A model generated the notes under the pieces. The model ran no database searches. It saw only the letters and a program-made list of their open reading frames with translations, and was not told where the DNA came from. A DNA stretch of 64,000 bases from Candidatus Baldrarchaeota archaeon. Its GTDB lineage: Archaea > Asgardarchaeota > Baldrarchaeia > Baldrarchaeales > DXJG01. The first letter of the stretch is position 1, and the number at the start of each line of letters is the position of its first letter. Position numbers and translations under genes: made by a program. Shown piece by piece: positions 53,712 through 62,337 of the stretch. The stretch lies in the NCBI GenBank assembly GCA_030587435.1, contig JAUQZC010000067.1, positions 5,840 to 69,839 on the forward strand. Direction: 5' to 3'.

Positions 53712-53728
53712 TTTCACCTCCCAGAATA

Positions 53729-54199
53729 TTATTTAACTTGCTCAGGTTTCCAATCTTTTCTGAGCGGATGAACTCCTTCAGGCCAGTCTTCGGGTAGCAA
53801 TAGACGTTTAAGGCTTGGATGACCTTCGAATGTTACCCCGATAAGGTCGTAAACTTCTCTCTCATAAACGAGTGCTGACGGAAAGATATCTGAGACTGTA
53901 CCGATTTTTGGATTGGACTTGGGAATCTCTGTTCCTATTGTTATACTTAACTTATTTTTAGGCTCTAGAAGATGATATAAAAGTTCTATTTTTTCGCCCT
54001 TATCTACTCCACTTATAGTTGATAAATGATAAGCATTCCACTTTTCCAATGCATATTTTAATGCTTCTTTATAAGCATCCATTGTTACCCTTACGAAAAC
54101 TCGACCTTTACGTTGAACATAGCCGTCTACAAATTTATCTCCCAGAAACTTCTTGAGATTTTCAAGCACCTGATTTTCAAGCGATAATTCCTCACTCAT
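53729..54199 (-). CDS. NuoC-like subunit (30-kDa type)
   Basis: Residues 1-156 match the 30-kDa/NuoC family, with LLYHLLEPKNKLSITIGTEIP and the family signature REVYDLIGVTFEGHPSLKRLLLPEDWPEG (quoted in part: YDLIGVTFEGHP, LLLPEDWPEG). It works with the NuoD-like subunit in the peripheral arm and is encoded separately, not fused. GGGGAGGTAAAA precedes the ATG. It lies 17 bp from its neighbours on either side. Confidence 0.93.
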   Translation of the reverse strand: MSEELSLENQVLENLKKFLGDKFVDGYVQRKGRVFVRVTMDAYKEALKYALEKWNAYHLSTISGVDKGEKIELLYHLLEPKNKLSITIGTEIPKSNPKIGTVSDIFPSALVYEREVYDLIGVTFEGHPSLKRLLLPEDWPEGVHPLRKDWKPEQVK

Positions 54200-54215
54200 T
54201 TTTACCTCCCCTTCC

Positions 54216-54650
54216 TCACAATTTTTGTAATTTTTCTAATAACTTTACAACTCCGTGAATTATCGCTTCCGGTTTAGGTGGACAACCAGGCACAAAAACG
54301 TCAACTGGTATCACTTCGTCTACTCCAGCTACTACACCGTATCCTCCACGGAAAACTCCCCCAGTCATGGTGCACGTGCCTACGGCCAAGACAAATTTCG
54401 GATCTGACATTTGATTATATATTCTTACCAGTCTCTTCTTGGTCTGTCTGGTTACTGGTCCCGTTACTACTAGTACATCTGCGTGTCTAGGACTTCCTTT
54501 AAGGAGAATTCCAAAACGTTCAACATCAAATCTGGGGGTTAGCGCTGCGATAACTTCGATGTCACATCCGTTACAGCCGCCAGAGTTGTAGTGAATTATC
54601 CAAGGAGATTTTATTCTGGCCCATTTCACAAGTTTACCTAATACTGCCAT
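54216..54650 (-). CDS. NuoB/hydrogenase small-subunit-like protein
   Basis: Holds the cluster next to the active site. The first motif is SGGCNGCDIE (C26 and C29), with the hydrogenase-style CxxC in place of the adjacent Cys-Cys of respiratory NuoB; GTC and PGCPPKPEA follow. The longest ORF starts at 54659; the ATG at 54650 (GGTGG upstream) is preferred and removes overlap with nuoA. At 144 residues it is the usual size for a small subunit without signal peptide. It supports the [NiFe]-hydrogenase reading of the complex. Confidence 0.92.
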   Translation of the reverse strand: MAVLGKLVKWARIKSPWIIHYNSGGCNGCDIEVIAALTPRFDVERFGILLKGSPRHADVLVVTGPVTRQTKKRLVRIYNQMSDPKFVLAVGTCTMTGGVFRGGYGVVAGVDEVIPVDVFVPGCPPKPEAIIHGVVKLLEKLQKL

Positions 54651-54652
54651 TT

Positions 54653-54967
54653 CTACCACCTTGGTATTTGCAAAAGGGTTAGGAAAACTATGATTGCATA
54701 TGCTGCAACCACATAAAACGAAAAGGAGAACATGGATAATGCTAATATAAGAGTTGCTATTTCGAAAAGCACAAAGAAGGCAATGTAGTAAAAGTTATGA
54801 ATATACATCTGGATCTTTTCGGGTGGGTAGTCTTCACCGCACGCGTAGGGAGCAGTTTTTTCAGGGTTTTCCTCGCTTGGAGGAGCTATTTTTTTCCCTA
54901 GAAGGTAGAATACGACTGCTATGAGCAAACAAATTAATAGTCCGACCCAAGTTGCTAAGGCTTGCAT
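54653..54967 (-). CDS. NuoA-like membrane subunit
   Basis: Three predicted membrane helices in 104 residues, with the NuoA landmark YACGEDYPPEKIQ, the loop around the CGE segment, and the YYIAFFVLFEIATLILA helix. NuoA is found in complex I and Fpo-type complexes but not in Ech or simple Mbh hydrogenases, so its presence beside a NiFe-type large subunit is notable. It is first gene of the minus-strand run, with GGAGGTTTAGTGAT upstream. Confidence 0.92.
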   Translation of the reverse strand: MQALATWVGLLICLLIAVVFYLLGKKIAPPSEENPEKTAPYACGEDYPPEKIQMYIHNFYYIAFFVLFEIATLILALSMFSFSFYVVAAYAIIVFLTLLQIPRW

Positions 54968-55381
54968 ATCACTAAACCTCCAGCAGTCCTAACACTCAGC
55001 CAACTACTAACTTCATTCATCTAATAAAAGTGTATCGATTGGATAAAGATGAATCCCTATTAAATTCTGTCACAAATATAATGATGGATACGCAGTCTAT
55101 TAATAAATTTCCTAATATTATAATAATTATGCAATTTACGAATTTGTAAATAGCAGCTATGTTAGTTTTAAATTAGAGGTAGGATTGAATTAAGACCCAT
55201 ATGTTATCTTATTCTTATTGTGTATTAACATTCTAAGTGTTGAATGTTAAGCCCATTGTTTTGCATACTCTTGCTGTAACTCAATTTTGTGAACATTATA
55301 CGCTATTACTTAAGACTTATTCAACTACACCTTACTAAATTCACAGATTTATGCGATATAAACGAGAGGAAGAATGTGAGT
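54968..55381. other. Intergenic region between nuoA and the thiolase gene
   Basis: A 414-bp AT-rich gap with no gene. On the minus strand, CTTTTATTA near 55027-55035 may be the TATA box of the nuoA run. No strong repeat or structure is seen. Confidence 0.35.
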
Positions 55382-56323
55382 CTAGTTTTTAATAATTTTA
55401 CTTTTTAGTCTACAAAATGAACATATTTCTGTCGATGTTGGCATTCCACATAGCTTGCAGGTAGTTAACTCTTTTTCTTCTTCGATTTTTTGCTTGTTTT
55501 GTAGTATGGGTTTGAGTTTCTTGTGGAACCCTCTAACCATGGTTAGAATTGCGCCTGGCCTTATGCTCTCGAGTTGAATTAAAATATTTTTTAACTGCAA
55601 CGTAGATGCTTCTTTTGCATATGGGCAAGCTATATCAATATATTCCAGATTTTTGAACGTCACGTAAAGAGATATCTCATCTTCGTAAATTTCGAAGAGA
55701 GGTTTTACTCTGCCTATAAGTAGCTTATTGAATGTTGGCTGAATTGGAGACAGTCTGGAGAGAAGTTTAATATCCATGTTTACGAAGTTTTGAAGGATAA
55801 AAGATGCTTCGTCGTTGAGGTTATGCCCAGTTGCAACCTTATCAGCTGATAATTCAATAGCTTTTCTATTAAGTACATATCTTTTAATTAAGCCACAAAC
55901 AGAACAAATAGGTCTTTTTAATCGCTTAGAAAAAACATCATCTAACGAAAAGCCATATTCATTTTTTATTTTTACTGTAATGAGATCTAATCCAAGTTTT
56001 TCACAGTTTTTCCTAGCTATCTCACCGCTGAGTTGAGAATATTTGTTAAGTTGAATTCCTAGGTCTATGAAAAGCGGTATAATTTCAAATTTTAATTCTT
56101 TTTGTAAATCTTTAAGTATGTGAAGAAGGGCGATGCTATCCTTTCCACCGCTAACACCAAGAAGAATTCTCTCCCCCTCCTGAATCATTCTGTACTTTTT
56201 TACAGTTTTGAATACTCTTTTCTCAAGATATTCCACAAAGTGTTTCTTGCACAGCGGAAGACCAGAGTATTTTATCGTCGTCGCAGCGAATTCGGAGCAA
56301 AATCTACAAAACTTACGTCGCAT
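55382..56323 (-). CDS. TtuA/Ncs6-family tRNA 2-thiolation enzyme
   Basis: PP-loop ATPase with SGGKDSIAL near residue 57 and two zinc modules: N-terminal CRFCSEFAATTIKYSGLPLC and C-terminal CKLCGMPTSTEICSFC. The CSVCG pair in the middle matches TtuA/Ncs6 cluster ligands. It thiolates uridine in tRNA; in thermophiles TtuA takes sulfur from the ubiquitin-like TtuB. A Ubl/E1 pair is encoded 31 kb away, which could serve as the sulfur donor, but this is inference. The longest ORF begins at 56347; GGAGGT points to the ATG at 56323. Confidence 0.85.
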   Translation of the reverse strand: MRRKFCRFCSEFAATTIKYSGLPLCKKHFVEYLEKRVFKTVKKYRMIQEGERILLGVSGGKDSIALLHILKDLQKELKFEIIPLFIDLGIQLNKYSQLSGEIARKNCEKLGLDLITVKIKNEYGFSLDDVFSKRLKRPICSVCGLIKRYVLNRKAIELSADKVATGHNLNDEASFILQNFVNMDIKLLSRLSPIQPTFNKLLIGRVKPLFEIYEDEISLYVTFKNLEYIDIACPYAKEASTLQLKNILIQLESIRPGAILTMVRGFHKKLKPILQNKQKIEEEKELTTCKLCGMPTSTEICSFCRLKSKIIKN

Positions 56324-56347
56324 CTTAACCTCCAACCTTAATAACAT

Positions 56348-56745
56348 CGTCTACAAATAAATCCTACATCCACCTATAATTTTCTATTTTCTTAGAGTAC
56401 GAACATAATTATTTTGTTTCGAAAAAGCAAGAAGTACAGAACCGTATGGAACTTAGAAGAATATTTGGACAAAGAAAATGAGAAGATTACTAGAGCTAGT
56501 AATGTTTACTATTTGAAATTAAGGTTAGAAAAAACTTAGAATATTGACCAAACTAAGACATTGTTTGTAACTAATTTAAGTTATTAAGTTAAGTAAAGAA
56601 AGAAAAGAAATTTTTGTATGTCAGAGTTATTATAATATGTTAACTTAGTTTATGCTCATTCTCATTATTAAATACGCATAGAGACTTAACCTAAATAAAT
56701 CAATGAAAAATAATATAGTCATTAAAAGGGTAAATAAAAGACACT
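56348..56745. other. Intergenic region left of A-ATPase subunit E
   Basis: No convincing gene in 398 bp. A 41-codon ORF at 56414-56539 (plus strand) has no SD and is not supported. The region is AT-rich, with the 3' end of the atpE run at its right side. Confidence 0.35.
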
Positions 56746-57372
56746 TTATGTTTTGAATAGAACATTTGCTACACTTACACGGAGTTGTTCTCGTACTCTT
56801 TCAAGTCTTGCTTCAAAAGTGTTATCTAGTGTAAAGGACTGATCTAATGATCTGACTATTGCTCCTCCAATACTTTTGACTTTGTCCTTTGAGATAACAA
56901 TTGAGGTTGCTGTTCCTGTTTGTTTTTCGATCTCTTTAGCTATTTTAGATAGATCTGGCTCTATATTTGTGTTTTCCGATAGAAGAACCTCTAAGTTACC
57001 TCCACCTATCGTTATTGCGGCATCTTTGATTAAGTTTTCTAGGACCTCTTTATATTCTGGGGTTTGACAAAATTCCTTTAGCCTTTCCAGAGCTGTGTCG
57101 AAAGCATTTGATATAACTTCTTCTTTTGCGTTAAGTAACTTCAATCTAGCTTCTAGCCTTGCTTCCGACATTATACGGCGAGCGCGAGCTTCTGCATCCG
57201 CTTTTCGTCTATTGATTATTTCATTGACTTCTTTTTCAGCTTCCCTTTTAGCTTCATCGAGTATTTTTCGGGCTTTTTCTTTCGCTTTTGCAATTATTTC
57301 TTCGGCCTTTGCCTTTGCTTCATTAATAATTATTTCTTCGATTTTTTCTATTTGCTCGCTCAAGCATTTCAC
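56746..57372 (-). CDS. atpE: A-type ATP synthase subunit E
   Basis: A 208-residue peripheral-stalk subunit. The N-terminal 100 residues are a continuous Ala/Glu/Lys-rich coiled coil, with the C-terminal globular domain (ITIGGGNLEVLLS, VISKDKVKSIGGAIVRSLDQ, DNTFEARLERV), all standard landmarks of V/A-ATPase subunit E. It pairs with subunit H encoded just upstream (4-bp overlap). The start may be GTG at 57372 or TTG at 57363. It stands apart from subunit C at the right edge, on the other strand. Confidence 0.9.
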   Translation of the reverse strand: MKCLSEQIEKIEEIIINEAKAKAEEIIAKAKEKARKILDEAKREAEKEVNEIINRRKADAEARARRIMSEARLEARLKLLNAKEEVISNAFDTALERLKEFCQTPEYKEVLENLIKDAAITIGGGNLEVLLSENTNIEPDLSKIAKEIEKQTGTATSIVISKDKVKSIGGAIVRSLDQSFTLDNTFEARLERVREQLRVSVANVLFKT

Positions 57373-57698
57373 ACTCCAATTATGGTGTTTATGATTAATT
57401 TTATCGCATCTTCAAATTTTTTCTTCGAGTTGGTTTTTAGTTTTTCAGCGTCTTCTTCCGCTTTTTTGACTATAATTTTTGCCTCTTCTTCTGCCCTTGC
57501 CAAGATTTCTTTCCAAACTTTTTCTGCTTCAATTTCGGCATTTTTCAGCATTGTTTCTCTCACATTTTCTGCTTCTTTCTTTGCTTGTTTGACTATCTCC
57601 TCAGCCTTTTTCTCTGCTTCGCTAATTATCTTTTTCGCTTTTTCTTCAACCTCGCTTATTAATTCCACAGCTTTACTAGCCAATTTAACCCCCTGCAT
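57369..57698 (-). CDS. atpH: A-type ATP synthase subunit H
   Basis: Pure coiled-coil protein of 109 residues (AKKIISEAEKKAEEIVKQAKKEAE and similar repeats), the length and composition of archaeal subunit H (AhaH), which pairs with E in the peripheral stalk. GGGGGT lies ahead of a TTG at 57683, so the real start may be five codons inside the longest ORF. It is divergent from the nuoJ-like gene, sharing about 140 bp of upstream DNA. Confidence 0.8.
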   Translation of the reverse strand: MQGVKLASKAVELISEVEEKAKKIISEAEKKAEEIVKQAKKEAENVRETMLKNAEIEAEKVWKEILARAEEEAKIIVKKAEEDAEKLKTNSKKKFEDAIKLIINTIIGV

Positions 57699-57845
57699 TA
57701 AACTTTAATAATGAATTTTTAAGGGAGGCCAAGTACTAAATTGTGTTTTAACTCCACCCTTTTAAGCATTAGGGCGAAAACTTTTTAGGTTATAATTCCA
57801 ATTAGACACTGCACAGCGCGACAGCAAATCGGGCGAGGTATGGAA

Positions 57846-58388
57846 ATGGGCTCGGAATTTGTTGTTGAAGTTGCGTTAATTGCGTTTTTAATTATATTTG
57901 CGCTCCTAGCCGTCGAACTAAAGAAGTTAGCGTATGCAGTTGTTTCTCTTGGGCTCATGAGTACAGTTTTGAGCATAATCTTCTACGTACTCTACGCTCC
58001 ATACGTGGCAGTTATTAATCTTCTAGTATATGCTGGTGCTGTCATCGTACTTTTCTTAGCAGTATTAAGTTTAATGAAGCCAGGTGAAGAAGGGGGAAAA
58101 GAGAAAAAATACGATATTATTGCAGAGATTTCAGGAGGAGTTCTTTTTATAATTATAGCCGTTATTTTAGTGCAAGTATTGATTACAAGTTACATAGGTC
58201 TTCAGTTTGTCTACGGGAAGGCCTTGAACCTGCCCGAACTCGTATCTTTCCAGGATATTTTAAAGAACGTTGCTCAATCCATATGGCAAGTAAGGGTAAT
58301 AGATGTTTTAATTCAGGCAATGGCGTTGTTTGTAGCTGGTTTGGGTGTAGCTGCACTATTTAGAAGAGAAAGGGGAGAGAAAGAATGA
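57846..58388 (+). CDS. NuoJ-like membrane subunit
   Basis: About 180 residues with five membrane helices (VALIAFLIIFALLAVELKKLA, cut here: FLIIFALLAVELKKLA; LVYAGAVIVLFLAVLSLM, with the family LLVYAGAVIVLFL motif). NuoJ forms part of the ion path next to NuoH and NuoK. The longest ORF starts at 57840, but GAGGT directly abuts that ATG, so the ATG at 57846 is preferred. It overlaps nuoK by 4 bp (ATGA). Confidence 0.9.
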   Translation: MGSEFVVEVALIAFLIIFALLAVELKKLAYAVVSLGLMSTVLSIIFYVLYAPYVAVINLLVYAGAVIVLFLAVLSLMKPGEEGGKEKKYDIIAEISGGVLFIIIAVILVQVLITSYIGLQFVYGKALNLPELVSFQDILKNVAQSIWQVRVIDVLIQAMALFVAGLGVAALFRRERGEKE

Positions 58389-58693
58389 TAGGGTTAAACT
58401 GGTACTTGAGTGCATCTGCAATACTTTATTTGATAGGATTGTATTGTTTAGCTACTAAAAGAAACCTTATTAAAATGATAATAGGCATTGAGATACTGAT
58501 CAATGCTGCTCACCTAAATTTCATTGCACTTAGCACAACGACTGCAGGGCTTGATCCCCTAGCCCGCACCTATGTTATAATTTCCATTGGTGTTGGTGCA
58601 GGAGTAATAGCTCTAGCGCTTTCGCTTACACTTCTTGTGTATCGACACTATGGAACTCTTGATGTTAGGAAAATGAGAAGATTAAAATGGTAG
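58385..58693 (+). CDS. NuoK/MnhC-like membrane subunit
   Basis: 102 residues, three membrane helices, with Glu-containing segments in MIIGIEILINAAHLNFIA and a GVGAGVIALALSLTLL helix, both family landmarks. Acidic residues in helix 2 and 3 carry ions. It overlaps nuoJ by ATGA, so the two are translationally coupled. Confidence 0.92.
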   Translation: MIGLNWYLSASAILYLIGLYCLATKRNLIKMIIGIEILINAAHLNFIALSTTTAGLDPLARTYVIISIGVGAGVIALALSLTLLVYRHYGTLDVRKMRRLKW

Positions 58694-58708
58694 GAGGGCT
58701 GTTAAGCT

Positions 58709-60802
58709 ATGCTACCTCTAGCACCATGGCTATGTTGGGGTATTCCTATAATAGGAGCAATTTTAACGCCTCTTTTAGCTAAAATTGGCCATAAGGCAAG
58801 AGACTATGGAGCAGTTCTATTCAGTATAGTCGGCTTTATATTTGGTCTTTCAATGATACCCGATATTTTTGCCGGGCAAGTCGTAAACTGGTTTACTGGC
58901 GAAGTACTCGGTAGCATTCCCTACGAGTCAAAAGTGATGTGGATTTCCAAATTAGGTATTGAAATGGGAGTTCTCGTTGACCCACTCAGTGTATTTATGG
59001 CAAACATTGCAGGCGGTCTCGGTGCCCTGATCATGGTTTATGCACTAGGATACATGCATGGAGACCCAGACTTAACCAGATACTGGTTCTTCAAGAACTT
59101 CTTCATTGGGGGAATGGTACTTCTAGTTATAGCCAACAACCTCCTACAAATGTTTATAGGGTGGGAAATCGTTGGACTATGTTCATATGCCTTAATAGGT
59201 TTCTGGCATAAGAAGAAGGAACCCAGTCCAGTTCCAGACTACAAAACCGAGGGCGAATACAACGCTATGTGTGGAATGAAAGCCTTCATTACAACACGAG
59301 TAGGAGATGTAGCCCTCCTAATAGCAATATTAACAATATATGCTTCAACTCTAAAAGCAGGACACCCAACGTTTAACTTTTTAGAACTTAAAGAAGAAGT
59401 AGAGTGGGCAAGACTGCTTGTAGCAAGCGGGATGTTAATACCGACAGTAATATTACTCTTCGGTGGACCGATAGGTAAGAGCGCACAATTCCCACTACAT
59501 GTATGGTTACCTGAAGCTATGGCAGGTCCAACAACAGTTTCTGCACTTATACACGCTGCAACGATGGTAAAGGCCGGTGTTTACCTAGTTGCTCGAGTAC
59601 TACCAATATTTGTTGAAGTATTTAAAGTAATTAACTTTACTAGCGCCTTATACACATTTTCAATGATAGTTGCATGTATAGGTGCTTTTACAGCTTTTCT
59701 TGCTGCAACAATGGGAATGGTGGCAAGAGAGGTCAAAAAGGTATTAGCTTATTCAACAATTTCACAAATAGGGTACATGATGCTTGCACTTGGAATAGGA
59801 GGGCTAATAGGTTACGTTGCTGGTGAAATAGCTGAAGGATACTACGCTGGAACATTCCACTTAATGTCGCATGCAGTTTTCAAAGCTCTCTTGTTCCTTT
59901 CGGCTGGTGCTGTTCTCCACGCTACTGAAACGAAAGACATGTTTGAAATGGGAGGATTAAAGCAATACATGCCGATAACATACAAATGTATGCTTATTGG
60001 CGCCCTGTCACTTGCTGGTATACCTCCTCTCAGCGGTTTCTGGTCAAAAGAAACGATATTTGATGCTGCTTGGGTTCTTGCACATGAAGCATATGATCAC
60101 GGTTACACTCTTATTGGCACAACTGGATACATTCTATTGTTCCTAGCGGTAATAACCGCCGCAATGACATTATTCTACAGTATTAGAATGATAGCTATAA
60201 TATTTATATGGCCAGAAAGTGAGTATCTTAAGGAAAGAGAACGAAAGGGAGAACACGTACATGAAGCTCCTCCAGTGATGTGGGTCCCGTTAGCTGTTCT
60301 AGCTGCTGTATCAGTTATAGGCGGCTTATTTGCCCCAGCATTCCAAGTATTTATGTTTAAAGGCTGGGAAGGAATAGAGATTCATGCTACGGCAGAAATC
60401 TTCATAAAAACTGTGGCTTCGCCAACAATCTTCATGACATTGGGTGCTTTTGCCCTTGGGGGAATTCCTGCATATTACTTCTACTGGAGCCGCAAAGTAG
60501 ATCCAGGAGAATTCTTGGAGAAACATGGATTCTTTAAGGCTGTGCATAGCTTCTTCTATAATAGATGGTATATCAATGATTTCTACATGAAAGTGATTGT
60601 TGGAGGTTTCATAAAATTTAGCAACACGGTTTACAAGTTCTTCGAACAAGGGATCGTTGACAGATTTAATTACGCGTTGGCATGGGTTGTACGTAGTTTC
60701 AGTCAAGCGTTTAGAAAGACGCATACCGGCGATTTAAACTATAATATGATCGCTGTAATGCTGGGTGTAGTTGCAATACTATTACTATTACTCTTCGGAT
60801 AA
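58709..60802 (+). CDS. NuoL-like antiporter subunit
   Basis: 697 residues, about 16 membrane helices. Typical landmarks: NLLQMFIGWEIVGLCSYALIGFW (cut: FIGWEIVGLCSYALI), HVWLPEAMAGPTTVSALIHAATMVKAGVYL (in parts: LPEAMAGPTTVSALIHAAT), and AYSTISQIGYMMLALG, with the conserved Lys and Glu residues of the pumping half-channels. The long C-terminal lateral helix of NuoL is present. It is second only to nuoM/N in the antiporter triplet. Confidence 0.95.
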   Translation: MLPLAPWLCWGIPIIGAILTPLLAKIGHKARDYGAVLFSIVGFIFGLSMIPDIFAGQVVNWFTGEVLGSIPYESKVMWISKLGIEMGVLVDPLSVFMANIAGGLGALIMVYALGYMHGDPDLTRYWFFKNFFIGGMVLLVIANNLLQMFIGWEIVGLCSYALIGFWHKKKEPSPVPDYKTEGEYNAMCGMKAFITTRVGDVALLIAILTIYASTLKAGHPTFNFLELKEEVEWARLLVASGMLIPTVILLFGGPIGKSAQFPLHVWLPEAMAGPTTVSALIHAATMVKAGVYLVARVLPIFVEVFKVINFTSALYTFSMIVACIGAFTAFLAATMGMVAREVKKVLAYSTISQIGYMMLALGIGGLIGYVAGEIAEGYYAGTFHLMSHAVFKALLFLSAGAVLHATETKDMFEMGGLKQYMPITYKCMLIGALSLAGIPPLSGFWSKETIFDAAWVLAHEAYDHGYTLIGTTGYILLFLAVITAAMTLFYSIRMIAIIFIWPESEYLKERERKGEHVHEAPPVMWVPLAVLAAVSVIGGLFAPAFQVFMFKGWEGIEIHATAEIFIKTVASPTIFMTLGAFALGGIPAYYFYWSRKVDPGEFLEKHGFFKAVHSFFYNRWYINDFYMKVIVGGFIKFSNTVYKFFEQGIVDRFNYALAWVVRSFSQAFRKTHTGDLNYNMIAVMLGVVAILLLLLFG

Positions 60803-60815
60803 GGAGGGGAAAAGA

Positions 60816-62336
60816 ATGAGTGGTCCGCTCTTAATCACGGTTGTGTTGCTTATTGTTGGTGCACCAATAGTTTATGCTGTAGGTAAGGGATCAACAAAAG
60901 CTGCTGGATGGCTAGCGTTTATTTTCTCGCTGATATCTCTAGCAATATTTTCACTATCTGTAGTACCTACGGTTCTTAAAGGAAACTTATGCGTTGAGAA
61001 GTATACATGGGCTGAAATGTTTGGCGCACCATTTCTAACCTTCGGGTTACGAGCAGATAATCTAAGTACTCCCATTGTAGGGATAATATTGCTATTATGT
61101 ACGCTGGCAACACTATATTCTATAGAGTACATGTCACACGAACATAATCAAGAACTCTACTTTGCACTTTTGCTTCTCTACATAGCAGGTATGGTTGGTG
61201 TTGTTCTAGCAACCAACCTAGTTCAATTCTACATATTCTGGGAATTGATGTTAATCCCTTCATGGTTACTAATTGCCCGCTGGGGAACATCAGAAAAAGC
61301 CCAGTTAATAGCCTTTAAGTATTTCATGTTCACCCACCTAGGCGCGATATGTATACTTCTAGGCATTGCAGCCACGTGGAGTCTTACAGCAACATTTGAT
61401 TTATATGCGGCAGAAATGGCTAGTGGTATAGCGGCAGCTCCAGCTTCAACTCTTAAACTGATAGTAGCCCTATTTATGCTAGGGTTTGCAGTAAAGATGG
61501 CGCTATTCCCGTTACACAACTGGTTACCAGATGCCCATGCAGAAGCCCCTACCCCAATCAGTGTTATTCTTTCAGGAGTAATGATCGAGTGTGGAACCTA
61601 TGCAGTTGCTAGAATTCTCCTAACATTCTTCGGAACGATATTCGTTATATACACCGCTGTGTTCATGACGATAGCAGTTGTAACAATGATCTATGGTGGT
61701 GTATTAGCTCTAGCTCAAAAAGACCTTAAGAGACTATTTGCATGTTCAAGTATATCTCAAATGGGTTACATGTTTTTGGGGTTAGCATCAGCTACAACAT
61801 ATGGAATAAGTGGCTCAATGTTTCACATAGTAAACCACGCTATTTGTAAGGGTCTTCTCTTCATGGTCGCAGGAGTTTTGATGCATCAAATCGATCCAAT
61901 AAAGGGTAGAGATATGGATAAACTTGGAGGACTGGCTGGAAAAATGCCAATAACTGCGACAATAACACTAATAGCTGGATTATCCATAGCTGGCGCCCCG
62001 CCTCTCAACGGGTTCGTCAGTGAAGTCTTAATGTTTGCAGGTGCCTTTACGGCTGCGTCTGGAGCTGGGTCTTGGAGCATGTCAATACTTATACTTGCAG
62101 CGATAGCTGTGATATCCACTGTAATAACAGCCGGATACATACTTTGGATGATAAGAAGAGTGTTCTTCGGCCCACCAAGAGAAGAATTTGAAAACGTCAA
62201 GGACCCCCCTCTTACTATGTTGGCACCCATGGCTTTTCTGGCTTTTCTTGCAATACTGTTAGGTTTCTACCCTGATCTTGTATTAAGAATATTAGTTCCA
62301 GCTGCTGAAGAAATAGAAAATTTGATCGGTGGTTAA
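60816..62336 (+). CDS. NuoM-like antiporter subunit
   Basis: 506 residues from the ATG at 60816 (AAGGAGG upstream; the longer ORF from 60771 overlaps nuoL). Antiporter-family motifs are clear: FYIFWELMLIPSWLLIARWG, LPDAHAEAPTPISVILSG, and LFACSSISQMGYMFLGL. One of three homologous pumping subunits. It ends next to nuoN with 1 bp between. Confidence 0.95.
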   Translation: MSGPLLITVVLLIVGAPIVYAVGKGSTKAAGWLAFIFSLISLAIFSLSVVPTVLKGNLCVEKYTWAEMFGAPFLTFGLRADNLSTPIVGIILLLCTLATLYSIEYMSHEHNQELYFALLLLYIAGMVGVVLATNLVQFYIFWELMLIPSWLLIARWGTSEKAQLIAFKYFMFTHLGAICILLGIAATWSLTATFDLYAAEMASGIAAAPASTLKLIVALFMLGFAVKMALFPLHNWLPDAHAEAPTPISVILSGVMIECGTYAVARILLTFFGTIFVIYTAVFMTIAVVTMIYGGVLALAQKDLKRLFACSSISQMGYMFLGLASATTYGISGSMFHIVNHAICKGLLFMVAGVLMHQIDPIKGRDMDKLGGLAGKMPITATITLIAGLSIAGAPPLNGFVSEVLMFAGAFTAASGAGSWSMSILILAAIAVISTVITAGYILWMIRRVFFGPPREEFENVKDPPLTMLAPMAFLAFLAILLGFYPDLVLRILVPAAEEIENLIGG

Positions 62337-62337
62337 A

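Noticed and set aside
56414..56539. 41-codon ORF (plus strand) between the thiolase and atpE genes
   Set aside because: It starts with TTG, has no Shine-Dalgarno and no recognisable domain; the length is expected by chance.
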